NCBI GenBank assembly: GCA_903843225.1
Contig: CAIMOX010000002.1
Span: 1-64,000 of the forward strand
DNA length: 64,000 nucleotides
Source of the DNA: an uncultured Actinomycetes bacterium
Lineage (GTDB): Bacteria; Actinomycetota; Actinomycetes; Nanopelagicales; Nanopelagicaceae
Reading direction: 5' to 3'
Both the position numbers and the translations under genes were made by a program. Shown here one piece after another: positions 26,885 through 34,910 of the stretch. The notes below the pieces were generated by a model, which saw nothing but the letters and a program-made list of their open reading frames with translations, made no database searches and had not been told where the DNA came from. Position 1 is the first letter of the stretch, and each line of letters starts with the position of its first letter.

Positions 26885-27447
26885 CAGCGCCGGTAGCCGT
26901 TCGCCCTAGGACAGAGATGACCATCAACATTGATCGGAAGTCCACAGAACGGACAGACTTGTCTGCCAGCGCCGATTACGCTCTCCGCGCGTTCTATAAA
27001 GGTGCGAGCCTGATGGATCCGAAGTGAGAGCCGAACCAACTCTGGTGCATCTTCGAAGAATTCGGCCTCGTCATCATCGAGGAGATCATCTACTCCTTGG
27101 GAATTATCGGCTTGAATTTCGATGGTGAGCCGCTGCGATGCGTTATCCCAACTCATACCGATGACCCCAACACGAAAATCCTCATCGATTGGAAAATCGA
27201 GCGGGTCTGAATCTCGATTATGCGCGAGTGCTAACTCATCAAGACTTGCGAGACCGCCAGTGCGAAGTTCACGTAGCAAGATTTTCATCCGCTCGGCCAA
27301 GGCTTGTACCTGGGTTTTTTCGAGAAGCATTGAAGAGAGACCGCGCGCACTACGAACCTGCAGGAAGAATGCTCTCTCCCCGGGTACACCAACTGTTCCC
27401 GTCGTGAAACGATCTACTGGATCGTGTTCAGTCGTAATTCGACTCAT
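26884..27447 (-). CDS. DUF3090 protein with C-terminal zinc-ribbon-like knuckle, function unknown
   Basis: The 187-residue protein is a DUF3090 member. It contains FFLQVRSARGLSSMLLEKTQVQALAERM-type N-terminal sequence (long motif at about residues 27-54) and ends with CPFCGLPINVDGHLCPRANG, in which CxxC plus a later His and Cys may bind zinc. No enzyme activity is known. It is always reported beside MSMEG_4193-type phosphatases and SCO1664-family genes. It overlaps both neighbours by one to four bases. Confidence 0.85.
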   Translation of the reverse strand: MSRITTEHDPVDRFTTGTVGVPGERAFFLQVRSARGLSSMLLEKTQVQALAERMKILLRELRTGGLASLDELALAHNRDSDPLDFPIDEDFRVGVIGMSWDNASQRLTIEIQADNSQGVDDLLDDDEAEFFEDAPELVRLSLRIHQARTFIERAESVIGAGRQVCPFCGLPINVDGHLCPRANGYRR

Positions 27448-28133
27448 CGACGTATTCCCGTTGATTTTTTTAGAGCTGAGCCTGCTCCTCCCCCAAGAGT
27501 TGATCGTGCAGAATTATCTGTGACCTCATGAAGATGAGCGGTGGAATTCATTAGCTGTATCTGTGCTCCACCGGATGAAATTGCGATTCGGGTTATCGAC
27601 GCAGGATCGATTGAAATTCTTTGGAAATTGTCCATATGCATCTGTAGAAAGTGAGATGTGATCGCTTTGATCACATCACCGTGCGAAACAAAGAGGGTTG
27701 TCTTTCCCGGCTTTGCCAGGCGGTGAACAGAGTCGATACTTCTTGCCAACATTTCCAAGAAACTCTCGCCATAAGGGAATGTGACAGATGTTGGCGCCTG
27801 CTGAATCGAGGCCCAGAGTGGTCGCTTGGCCAGAGTCGATAATTTTTTACCACTCCAATCCCCGTACTCCATCTCGTTGATCCCACCATCCTTGATCAAC
27901 TCGATACCAGGATTTTTCTTCACAAATGGCGCGATTGTTGCTCGCGCGCGAAGCATTGGACTGACCACGATTCGAGAGATCTTCAGCGATTCCAACTCGC
28001 CTACCGTAGCAAGGGCTTGCCTCGTACCTCGTTCTGAAAGTCCCACTGAATTATCTCGGCCTGCCAGAACCCCCTTCTCGTTTGCAATGGAGTGGGCGTG
28101 GCGTAGAAGCACGATCTGAGAGGTGCGCGTCAT
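27444..28133 (-). CDS. MSMEG_4193-family histidine phosphatase (phosphoglycerate mutase-like)
   Basis: The 229-residue protein has the histidine phosphatase signature LLRHAHSIAN (Arg11, catalytic His12), a second arginine in VVSPMLRARAT, and FVSHGDVIKA with the second active-site histidine. It matches the MSMEG_4193 subgroup, of unknown substrate. It is first in the run with DUF3090, SCO1664-family, mshC, metH, HAD and trmI. The ATG at 28133 lies six bases after a TAGCCT box, so the mRNA is probably leaderless. It diverges from an aldo/keto reductase. Confidence 0.85.
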   Translation of the reverse strand: MTRTSQIVLLRHAHSIANEKGVLAGRDNSVGLSERGTRQALATVGELESLKISRIVVSPMLRARATIAPFVKKNPGIELIKDGGINEMEYGDWSGKKLSTLAKRPLWASIQQAPTSVTFPYGESFLEMLARSIDSVHRLAKPGKTTLFVSHGDVIKAITSHFLQMHMDNFQRISIDPASITRIAISSGGAQIQLMNSTAHLHEVTDNSARSTLGGGAGSALKKSTGIRR

Positions 28134-28139
28134 AGTTGA

Positions 28140-28145
28140 AGGCTA
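28140..28145 (-). promoter_or_regulatory. -10 box for the MSMEG_4193-type gene (half of a symmetric divergent promoter)
   Basis: On the minus strand TAGCCT ends six bases before the ATG at 28133. It is inside AGGCTACC (28140-28147), which is the exact inverse of GGTAGCCT at 28168-28175 before the divergent reductase gene. Confidence 0.5.
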
Positions 28146-28169
28146 CCGATCTTTTGAGTGTCCCGTTGG

Positions 28170-28175
28170 TAGCCT
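28170..28175 (+). promoter_or_regulatory. -10 box for the aldo/keto reductase gene (half of a symmetric divergent promoter)
   Basis: TAGCCT ends seven bases before the ATG at 28183, with no Shine-Dalgarno sequence. The matching inverted box at 28140-28147 is about 20 bases away, so each promoter's -35 region would overlap the other's -10 box. Confidence 0.5.
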
Positions 28176-28182
28176 CCCCTCT

Positions 28183-29139
28183 ATGGAGATGCGCGCACTT
28201 GGAAACACTGGACTTGAACTCTCACGTCTGGCGCTCGGCACAATGACCTGGGGTCGAGATACCGATGAAGATGAGGCGGCAGATCAGCTCCGCTCCTATC
28301 TTGAAGCGGGTGGAAACTTTCTCGATACGGCAGCGATCTACGGCGATGGCGACAGCGAACGAGTCATCGGCGGTTTCCTCGGAACACTCATCAATCGCTC
28401 TGACCTCTTAATCGCCACCAAAGGTGGTCTCTCCTATCGAGAAGGCGAGCGAAGGATCAATAATTCTCGCTCTACTCTGCTCGATGATTTAGATCGCTCG
28501 CTCGCCCGTCTTGGTGTCGATCACATTGATTTGTGGCAGGTGCACGGATGGGATGAAAACGTCCCACTAGAGGAGACGTTGTCGGCGCTCGATTTTGCTG
28601 TTTCATCCGGCCGTACCCGCTACATCGGACTTTCAAATTTTCGAGGATGGCAATTAGCGAGAGCTGCAACCCTTCAAAACCCGATCTTTGGAAAGAGCCC
28701 GATCGCATCAATCCAGAGCGAGTATTCACTTCTCAATCGTGATGTAGAGAACGAACTCCTTCCGGCGGCGCAAGAATTAGCTGTTGGAGTTCTAGCGTGG
28801 TCTCCGCTTGGCCGAGGTGTTCTCACCGGCAAATACCGAAACGGGATGCCTTCTGATTCACGTGGTGCAACTCCTCATTTTGCAGAATTTATCGCGCCCT
28901 ATATGGATTCCCGTAGCCGAACGATTGTTGAGGCGGTCTGCGTTGCTGGAGAGGGTTTGGGTTATAGCCCGCTCGAGGTTGCCCTCGCGTGGGTTCGTGA
29001 TGCTCCCGGTGTAACAAGTTCTATTGTCGGAGCTCGTACTGGAGCTCAGCTGCGGGGCGTCCTTACATCAGAAGAGATTACGCTGCCTGATCCTGTACGC
29101 ATAGCGCTAGATGAGATCTCTACGACGTATATCAATTAA
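28183..29139 (+). CDS. Aldo/keto reductase
   Basis: The 318-residue protein is an NADPH-dependent aldo/keto reductase barrel. The catalytic tetrad is Asp48 (NFLDTAAIYG), Tyr53, Lys80 (IATKGG) and His121 (QVHGWD). It starts MEMRALGNTGLELSRLALGT, typical of the subfamily that includes voltage-channel-like and yeast-type reductases. The substrate is unknown. The frame is open 20 codons upstream, but the ATG at 28183 matches the family start and follows a TAGCCT box by seven bases. Its end is 17 bases from the convergent peptidase gene. Confidence 0.88.
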   Translation: MEMRALGNTGLELSRLALGTMTWGRDTDEDEAADQLRSYLEAGGNFLDTAAIYGDGDSERVIGGFLGTLINRSDLLIATKGGLSYREGERRINNSRSTLLDDLDRSLARLGVDHIDLWQVHGWDENVPLEETLSALDFAVSSGRTRYIGLSNFRGWQLARAATLQNPIFGKSPIASIQSEYSLLNRDVENELLPAAQELAVGVLAWSPLGRGVLTGKYRNGMPSDSRGATPHFAEFIAPYMDSRSRTIVEAVCVAGEGLGYSPLEVALAWVRDAPGVTSSIVGARTGAQLRGVLTSEEITLPDPVRIALDEISTTYIN

Positions 29140-29156
29140 CGAGTGAGTGCCTTGCT

Positions 29157-30512
29157 TTAACAATTGGAAAGAAAACGAGCAAGAACGCGTACTCCGAATA
29201 CCAATCCCTCAACTGGAATTCTTTCGTCAACGCCATGGAAGAGCGCAAAGAAATCAAGCTCTTCTGGCAACTTCACTGGGCTGTATCCGTAGCCAACAAT
29301 TCCTAGATCTGAGAGGGCTTTATTATCAGTTCCGCCACTCATGAGATAAGGAACTGGAACGCCGTCAGGATCTTCGGCGAGGATCGCATCACACATCGCC
29401 TTGACTAAAGGTCCATCGAACTCAACTTCTAGCGCCTTGTCCCTCACTAAGACTTCAACCTCTGCATCGCTACCCGTAAGCTCACGGATTGTATCCGCAA
29501 GTTCGTGCTCGAATCCTGGAAGGAAACGACCATCAACAACGGCGGACGCTGACCCGGGGATGACATTTGCTTTATACCCAGCCTCAAGCATTGTTGGGTT
29601 AGCGGTGTTCTGAACTGTGGCACCCATCATGCGAGCGGCGCCGCCAATGTGCTTAAGAAGTGGTCGTGGGTTTGTTGGGTCATACTTTTCACCAACAAGT
29701 TCGGCGATCTTTGAGAAGAACTTTGATCCGGTCTTTGTCTCACGCGAGGGCCATTGATACTCACCGATTCGAGTAACGGCGCGAGCGAGTTTCGTCAATG
29801 CATTTGAAGGATTAATGAATGAGCCATGGCCCGCATCTCCATGAGATGTAAGTTTCAACCACTGGATGCCCTTTTCCGCGGTCTCTACGAAGTAGAGGCG
29901 ATGTCCACCGTTGATAGTGACCGAAAAGCCTCCAACTTCAGAGATAGCCTCGCTATAGCCTTCAAAGAGTTCAGGGCGATTCTTTACGAGCCAACGTGAT
30001 CCATAGGTGCTTCCAGCTTCTTCATCAGCGAAGAAGATGAGGAGCACATTGCGAGGAGGTGTGAAGCCGGCGCGGGCCCATGCTCGCACTACTGCGAGGA
30101 ACATGGCGTCACCATCCTTCATATCGACGGCGCCACGTCCCCAGATATAGCCATCTTTCAGGAGTCCGCTAAAAGGATCAACGCTCCAGTCGTCAGCATT
30201 TGCTGGAACGACATCGAGATGACCGTGAACGACGATTCCCGGACGGCTCAGATCTGCTCCTGGAATCTTGGCGATCACGTTGACTCGATTGGGTCCGGTT
30301 TCAAGTAACTCGGATTCAATACCGACCTCAGCAAGTTTTGCAGCGCAATACTCTGCCACAGCCTTCTCATCGCCTTTCCCTTCTCCATAGTTGACGCTAG
30401 GAATACGAATCAACTCCTGAAGGAGAGTGACGACATCTGCCTCCATCTCAGTCATCTGATCAGGCGTCAGGTTGTATTGATTCGGACCAATGTGTGTGCC
30501 AGTAGATGTCAT
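29157..30512 (-). CDS. M20-family metallopeptidase/dipeptidase
   Basis: The 451-residue protein is an M20/M25/M40 zinc hydrolase. Metal and catalytic residues are in VVHGHLDVVP (His98, Asp100), WGRGAVDMKDG (Asp130) and FFADEEAGSTYGS (Glu164/Glu165), with a dimerisation lid domain in the middle. This subgroup in Actinobacteria is usually annotated as a dipeptidase or succinyl-diaminopimelate desuccinylase-like protein; the substrate is not determined by sequence. It has no signal peptide, so it is cytoplasmic. It stands alone between the reductase gene and the tRNA-Leu gene. Confidence 0.88.
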   Translation of the reverse strand: MTSTGTHIGPNQYNLTPDQMTEMEADVVTLLQELIRIPSVNYGEGKGDEKAVAEYCAAKLAEVGIESELLETGPNRVNVIAKIPGADLSRPGIVVHGHLDVVPANADDWSVDPFSGLLKDGYIWGRGAVDMKDGDAMFLAVVRAWARAGFTPPRNVLLIFFADEEAGSTYGSRWLVKNRPELFEGYSEAISEVGGFSVTINGGHRLYFVETAEKGIQWLKLTSHGDAGHGSFINPSNALTKLARAVTRIGEYQWPSRETKTGSKFFSKIAELVGEKYDPTNPRPLLKHIGGAARMMGATVQNTANPTMLEAGYKANVIPGSASAVVDGRFLPGFEHELADTIRELTGSDAEVEVLVRDKALEVEFDGPLVKAMCDAILAEDPDGVPVPYLMSGGTDNKALSDLGIVGYGYSPVKLPEELDFFALFHGVDERIPVEGLVFGVRVLARFLSNC

Positions 30513-30611
30513 GGCGATATCTTGCCTGAAAATTGCTCCATTTCCCAGACGTCACAGGGATTGCTATATTTCTCCACTGGTCGTCAGAGTGTTAGACGAT
30601 GTAAGACACCC

Positions 30612-30695
30612 GTCCGGGTGGCGGAATTGGCAGACGCGCTAGCTTGAGGTGCTAGTCCTCGCAAGGGGTTGAGGGTTCAAGTCCCTTCTCGGACA
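30612..30695 (+). tRNA. tRNA-Leu (anticodon GAG)
   Basis: The acceptor stem GTCCGGG (30612-30618) pairs with CTCGGAC (30688-30694), with discriminator A at 30695. The anticodon stem CTAGC/GCTAG encloses TTGAGGT, giving anticodon GAG at 30646-30648, which reads CUC and CUU. A long variable arm, as expected for leucine tRNA, and a T-arm GAGGG-TTCAAGT-CCCTT are present. The 3' CCA is not encoded. Confidence 0.96.
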
Positions 30696-30748
30696 CACAG
30701 CTTTGGTCAAGGGCACGAATGAGTCGCTGAGATGGCAGGATAGCGCCC

Positions 30749-31399
30749 ATGGCGAACCTCACGTATTACTGCGGAACGATGGATAGCGGTAAATCCACAC
30801 TCGCCTTACAGACCGCTCACAATCATCATAGTCGGGGCCGCACTGGGGTTATCTTCACCAACAAAGATCGTGGCGGACCTGGAATGATTACGAGTCGACT
30901 TGGTTTAAAGAGTGAAGCGGTCGAAGTGAGTAATGGCCTCGATCTTCATAAATTTGTCGTAGAAATGCTCAGTCGTGGTGACCGTGTTGAATTTGTCATC
31001 AGTGATGAGACACAGTTTTTTGACCCTGAACAAATCGAGCAACTTGCGAAGATCGTTGACGGTCTCGGCATTGATGTCTACGCCTTTGGAATCCTCACTG
31101 ATTTTCGAACCAAGATGTTTCCAGGATCAGCTCGGTTAGTGGAATTGGCAGATCGAGTTTTACCGCTTCAGGTCGAGGCTCTCTGCTGGTGTGGTGAACG
31201 CGCCACACATAATGCTCGCGTCTCCCATGGAGAGATGATTACTGAAGGAGAGCAGGTAGTCGTTGGTGATACCGAAGATCCGGAGGCAATCGGATATGAA
31301 GTTCTCTGCCGTCGACATCACATGCGGCGAGTGACGAGTCGATCAGCCGGGGCTGCTAGACCGGAGCCACTTCCCTTTCAAGGTATGCAAGACATGTAA
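30749..31399 (+). CDS. tdk: Thymidine kinase, type II
   Basis: The 216-residue enzyme phosphorylates thymidine for nucleotide salvage. The P-loop is GTMDSGKST (9-17), the catalytic Glu87 lies in SDETQFF, and a zinc site is formed by Cys146, Cys148, Cys187 and His190 (CWC and CRRHH). FGILTDF is the lasso region. AGGA lies upstream of the ATG. A 9-bp tandem duplication (ATGTAAGGT) begins over the stop codon. The gene follows tRNA-Leu and stands apart from the pyrimidine operon. Confidence 0.95.
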   Translation: MANLTYYCGTMDSGKSTLALQTAHNHHSRGRTGVIFTNKDRGGPGMITSRLGLKSEAVEVSNGLDLHKFVVEMLSRGDRVEFVISDETQFFDPEQIEQLAKIVDGLGIDVYAFGILTDFRTKMFPGSARLVELADRVLPLQVEALCWCGERATHNARVSHGEMITEGEQVVVGDTEDPEAIGYEVLCRRHHMRRVTSRSAGAARPEPLPFQGMQDM

Positions 31400-31452
31400 G
31401 GTATGTAAGGTCTGTTGTTCTACCCATCACTGAAAATCCGTTTACCGCGCAA

Positions 31453-31478
31453 TAACCTATGAATATAGAGATAGAGGA
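31453..31478 (+). promoter_or_regulatory. Promoter -10 box and ribosome binding site of the alcohol dehydrogenase gene
   Basis: TAACCT (31453-31458) with CTGAAA 17 bases upstream (31430-31435) makes a plausible promoter. AGAGGA (31473-31478) is a good ribosome binding site five bases before the ATG at 31484. Unlike many first genes here, this one appears to have a short leader. Confidence 0.4.
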
Positions 31479-31483
31479 CAATC

Positions 31484-32524
31484 ATGGAGACAAAGGGATA
31501 TGCAGTACCGAAGGCAAACGCACCGCTTGAGCCATGGACATTTACGCGTCGAGAACTTCGTGATGGTGATGTAGGGCTGGATATTCTCTTTGGTGGAATC
31601 TGCCACTCCGATATTCATCAGGCCCGTGAGGAGTGGGGTCCAGCAATCTTTCCCATGGTTCCAGGCCACGAGATCGTCGGGCGGGTTACCTCACTTGGCT
31701 CGGCGGTAACAAAGTTCAAAGTCGGCGACTTGATTGGAATCGGAGTCTTCATAGATTCATGCCGTAGGTGCGAAAATTGCCTCGCCGGCCTGCAGCAGTA
31801 CTGTCTCGGTGGCATGACCGGCACCTACAACACGTACGAACGAAATTCGACAACTGTTGCCATGGGTGGATATTCGAATAAATTCGTGATTGATCAAGAT
31901 TACGCTGTGCATGTTCCTGAAAATCTCGCACTTGAAGGTGTTGCACCTCTCATGTGCGCTGGGATCACGCTCTACTCCCCTCTCAAGCACTGGGAGGCCG
32001 GCCCGGGAAAGCGAGTGGCCATCATGGGTCTCGGCGGCCTGGGGCACATGGGTGTGAAGTTTGCCGTAGCTCTTGGTGCCCATGTCACAGTCTTATCGCA
32101 CTCACCAAGTAAGCGAGAGGATGCCCTTGCTATGGGAGCTCACGAATTTCTCGTCTTAGATAGTGATGACTCTTTTGCAGAACGCAAGCGCTCCTATGAT
32201 CTTATCCTCAACACAGTTTCAGCAGATGTCCAGATCGAAAAGTACCTCAATCTTCTGAAGATAGATGGCACTCTCGTGATGATCGGATTGCCGAGCAACC
32301 CGGTCTCGCTAGGGGTCGGAACGCTTATCGGGTCCCGTCGTTCACTAGCTGGATCCATGATCGGTGGCATTCCAGAGCTCCAAGAGATGCTCAACTTCTG
32401 CGGCGAGCACAATATTGTGAGCGATGTTGAAGTGATCAAGCCCCAATACATCAATGAGGCATATGATCGCACCGTCTCTTCAGATGTGAAATACCGCTTT
32501 GTTATCGATTCAAGTGCGTACTAA
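31484..32524 (+). CDS. Zinc-dependent NAD(P) alcohol dehydrogenase (MDR, cinnamyl/YahK type)
   Basis: The 346-residue medium-chain dehydrogenase has catalytic zinc ligands Cys40 (GGICHSDIH), His62 (PGHE) and Cys158 (PLMCAG), and structural zinc cysteines 93, 96, 99 and 107. GLGGLGHMG (182-190) is the cofactor loop; a serine after the second strand (VLSHSPSKRE) favours NADPH. Relatives reduce a range of aldehydes, including cinnamyl aldehydes. The true substrate is unknown. It is a single-gene unit with its own promoter. Confidence 0.92.
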   Translation: METKGYAVPKANAPLEPWTFTRRELRDGDVGLDILFGGICHSDIHQAREEWGPAIFPMVPGHEIVGRVTSLGSAVTKFKVGDLIGIGVFIDSCRRCENCLAGLQQYCLGGMTGTYNTYERNSTTVAMGGYSNKFVIDQDYAVHVPENLALEGVAPLMCAGITLYSPLKHWEAGPGKRVAIMGLGGLGHMGVKFAVALGAHVTVLSHSPSKREDALAMGAHEFLVLDSDDSFAERKRSYDLILNTVSADVQIEKYLNLLKIDGTLVMIGLPSNPVSLGVGTLIGSRRSLAGSMIGGIPELQEMLNFCGEHNIVSDVEVIKPQYINEAYDRTVSSDVKYRFVIDSSAY

Positions 32525-32550
32525 AGCTACTGCCCTCATTCACTCAGAGG

Positions 32551-33285
32551 TTAGAGAAAGTGATGCGCACCGCTTGCGATAAGCGGTGCGATGAAGATTG
32601 CTGGAAGTAGGTTAGCTACGGCGACTTCCTTAATTCGAAGTATTCGTAGCGCGATGCCAAGTAAAAGCACTCCACCCACGCATGTCATCGCGGCAACCTG
32701 GTAACTCGTCATGACGTTCCCAAGACCCCATCCGGCTAGAGTCCAGAGCCCCTGATAGATACCTACTGGGATTACCGAGGCGATCACGCCCCATCCAAAG
32801 GTCGCAGCGAAGGCGATGGAGGTTATGGCATCGAGAGTGCTCTTCAAGATCAGCTGTTGGGTACCTGTCCCCATTCCATCAGAGATTGATCCCAGAATGG
32901 CAAGTGGTCCAATCGCAAAGAGTAATGAGGCTGCCATGAATCCTTCAAGGAAGTTCCCGCTGCTGGAAGATGAGAATCGTTGCCGTAGAAATTTTCCAAA
33001 TTTCTCAAGTCGACTCTCGATATCCAGCCAAGCCCCCAAGATTGAACCTATGAGCAAGGCGGCCAAAACCGTGAGTAAGGCCCAGCCTCGCGGAAGGGCT
33101 GAAACGTACTCTGGCTTCCAAAGTTGCATCAGCGCATCGGTGGCCGCCAATAGCGTTACAAAGCCTAGAGAGTCCGTGATCAGAGATCTTGTCTTGTCGG
33201 GAATTCGGTTACCAAAAAGCACACCAAGTCCGCTTCCGCCAGCGATACCAAGGAGATTTACAAGAGTGCCAAAGCCTTTGAACAT
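32551..33285 (-). CDS. DUF554 membrane protein (YdfK/YqgA-like)
   Basis: The 244-residue hydrophobic protein has about seven membrane segments and the DUF554 start GFGTLVNLLGIAGGSGLGVLFG-type repeat of glycine-rich helix (residues 4-25). Other recognisable pieces are LLFAIGPLAILGSISDG and LKSTLDAITSIAFAATFGWG. The family is described as putative transporters, without a known substrate. The ATG at 33285 directly abuts the uppP stop codon, so it is translated as part of an uppP operon. Confidence 0.85.
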   Translation of the reverse strand: MFKGFGTLVNLLGIAGGSGLGVLFGNRIPDKTRSLITDSLGFVTLLAATDALMQLWKPEYVSALPRGWALLTVLAALLIGSILGAWLDIESRLEKFGKFLRQRFSSSSSGNFLEGFMAASLLFAIGPLAILGSISDGMGTGTQQLILKSTLDAITSIAFAATFGWGVIASVIPVGIYQGLWTLAGWGLGNVMTSYQVAAMTCVGGVLLLGIALRILRIKEVAVANLLPAIFIAPLIASGAHHFL

Positions 33286-34164
33286 TTATCCAAAGATTCC
33301 GAATCTGATGATCGAAATAAGGCCAACAACGAGACAGTAAATAGCGAATGGTCGCAGCGTCTTTGTTGTGAAGTATTTTACGAGGAAGGTTACCGATATG
33401 AAGGTAGCAATGAATGCGGTGATAGTTCCCGCAAGTAGCGGACCGCTCGAGCCAGCGGCGATAGCGCCGTGATGTAGAAGTTTGGGAAGTTTCACAAGGG
33501 ATGCACCGATGATCGCCGGAAAGGCAAGTAAGAAGGCAAAGTCAGCCGCGACAGAACGTGAAAGGCCTCGCAGCATTCCGAAGCTCATTGAAACTCCAAA
33601 ACGAGAGATACCGGCAAGGAGTGCGGTGCTCTCCCCCATTCCAACAACGAAGGCTTGTCCTACCGAGACGCGTTCGACGATCGCAGCATCAGCATCCTTC
33701 GCCCGAGCGTGAGCGTGACGCCGATGAGTGAGACGTTCTACCGAGAGTAAAAGAATCCCGTTGATTGAGAGGAATATTGCCGCGAGAAACGGTTTGCCAA
33801 AGTTCTTCTCGAAGAATTTATTAAGAGCGATGCCAATAATGGCAACTGGGATCGTTCCCACGATTAATCGTGTAAGCAATGGTAACCCGGAGCCTGCAGC
33901 CGCGGATTTACGTAATCCCCGAGATGCGCTAGCGAGGATAGTTATCCAACGTCGTCCATAGACAAGAAATAGAGCGATCGCACTTGCGAAGTGAAAAGCT
34001 ACTGCGATCAGCAAGTACTGAGGATCGGCGGCGAAAAGTTTCCAGCCACCCCCTAGCCAGGCCGGCAGTAACACGGCATGACCGAGACTCGATACCGGAA
34101 AGAGTTCTGTAACACCCTGGAGTAAACCAACGACGATCGCCTGAAGATAAGTGAAATGGAACAT
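33286..34164 (-). CDS. uppP: Undecaprenyl-diphosphate phosphatase
   Basis: The 292-residue membrane enzyme recycles undecaprenyl pyrophosphate, the lipid carrier for cell wall precursors. The two signature loops are GLLQGVTELFPVSSLGH (about residues 13-29) and GESTALLAGISRFG; the second usually reads PGxSRSG, so it is a variant with the key arginine kept. Eight membrane segments are expected. The ATG follows a TAGGCT box by six bases. DUF554 follows without a gap. Confidence 0.92.
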   Translation of the reverse strand: MFHFTYLQAIVVGLLQGVTELFPVSSLGHAVLLPAWLGGGWKLFAADPQYLLIAVAFHFASAIALFLVYGRRWITILASASRGLRKSAAAGSGLPLLTRLIVGTIPVAIIGIALNKFFEKNFGKPFLAAIFLSINGILLLSVERLTHRRHAHARAKDADAAIVERVSVGQAFVVGMGESTALLAGISRFGVSMSFGMLRGLSRSVAADFAFLLAFPAIIGASLVKLPKLLHHGAIAAGSSGPLLAGTITAFIATFISVTFLVKYFTTKTLRPFAIYCLVVGLISIIRFGIFG

Positions 34165-34170
34165 GGAACG

Positions 34171-34176
34171 AGCCTA
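34171..34176 (-). promoter_or_regulatory. -10 box of a predicted leaderless promoter for uppP
   Basis: On the minus strand TAGGCT ends six bases before the uppP ATG at 34164. The whole intergenic gap to the divergent gene is only 32 bases, so it must hold both promoters. Confidence 0.5.
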
Positions 34177-34184
34177 CAGGTGGG

Positions 34185-34190
34185 TAGAGT
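34185..34190 (+). promoter_or_regulatory. -10 box of a predicted leaderless promoter for the YczE-like gene
   Basis: TAGAGT ends six bases before the ATG at 34197, which supports that start over the in-frame ATG at 34284. Only eight bases separate it from the uppP box on the other strand. Confidence 0.5.
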
Positions 34191-34196
34191 CCCTTC

Positions 34197-34910
34197 ATGG
34201 GAACTGAACCGATCCAGCCGATTGATGCTAAGAAGTTATCAATTTTGAGGATCCTCTATCCTCAAAGGTCGATCCCTCATATGAGGTGGACCGGAAAGTC
34301 GCGCTGGGATCTCTCGATTCCACGACTCCTTATCCTTATTTTTGGGCTAGCTATCTTCGGCTTGGGCGACGGTCTTATCATCCAGTCTCATATTGGAAAT
34401 GCCCCCTGGTCAGTTCTCGCTCAGGGAGTTTCAAAGCATTCACCATTTTCGATTGGTGAATCAACCTTCCTCATCGGTCTAGGTGTATTGCTCTTATGGT
34501 GGCCACTGCGTGAAAGACCTGGGTTCGGCACACTTGCGAATATCGCTGTCATCTCATTATTCATACAAGTCGCTGTCACTATTTTCCCACTCGCCCACAA
34601 CAACTGGCCCTTATCGATCGGAATGGTCGTTCTGGGTATCGCATTAGTTGGAGCAGGATCCACGCTCTACATAACTACGGGACTTGGACCTGGTCCACGA
34701 GACGGTTTGATGACCGCGATTCATCAACGCACTGGTGTTCGCGTAGCGCGCGTGCGTCTGGGTATCGAGCTCTGTGCCCTCGTTATCGGAGCGCTTCTAG
34801 GAGGTCGCCTAGGTATAGGCACTGCGATGTTCGCGCTACTTATTGGTTACTCTGTTGCAATCTGGCTTGGAGTCGTTAAGCACTTTGCAGGGTCCAATCA
34901 ACAGGTGTAA
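34197..34910 (+). CDS. YczE/YyaS-like integral membrane protein
   Basis: The 237-residue protein has five or six membrane segments and the YczE-type motif TTGLGPGPRDGLMTAIHQRTG, here around residues 162-181, plus NAPWSVLAQGVSKH near 64. The function of the family is not established; one Bacillus member affects surfactin production. The start at 34197 is supported by the TAGAGT box six bases upstream; the first 29 residues are not well conserved, so a later start is possible. Its last 35 bases overlap the convergent ung gene. Confidence 0.8.
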   Translation: MGTEPIQPIDAKKLSILRILYPQRSIPHMRWTGKSRWDLSIPRLLILIFGLAIFGLGDGLIIQSHIGNAPWSVLAQGVSKHSPFSIGESTFLIGLGVLLLWWPLRERPGFGTLANIAVISLFIQVAVTIFPLAHNNWPLSIGMVVLGIALVGAGSTLYITTGLGPGPRDGLMTAIHQRTGVRVARVRLGIELCALVIGALLGGRLGIGTAMFALLIGYSVAIWLGVVKHFAGSNQQV

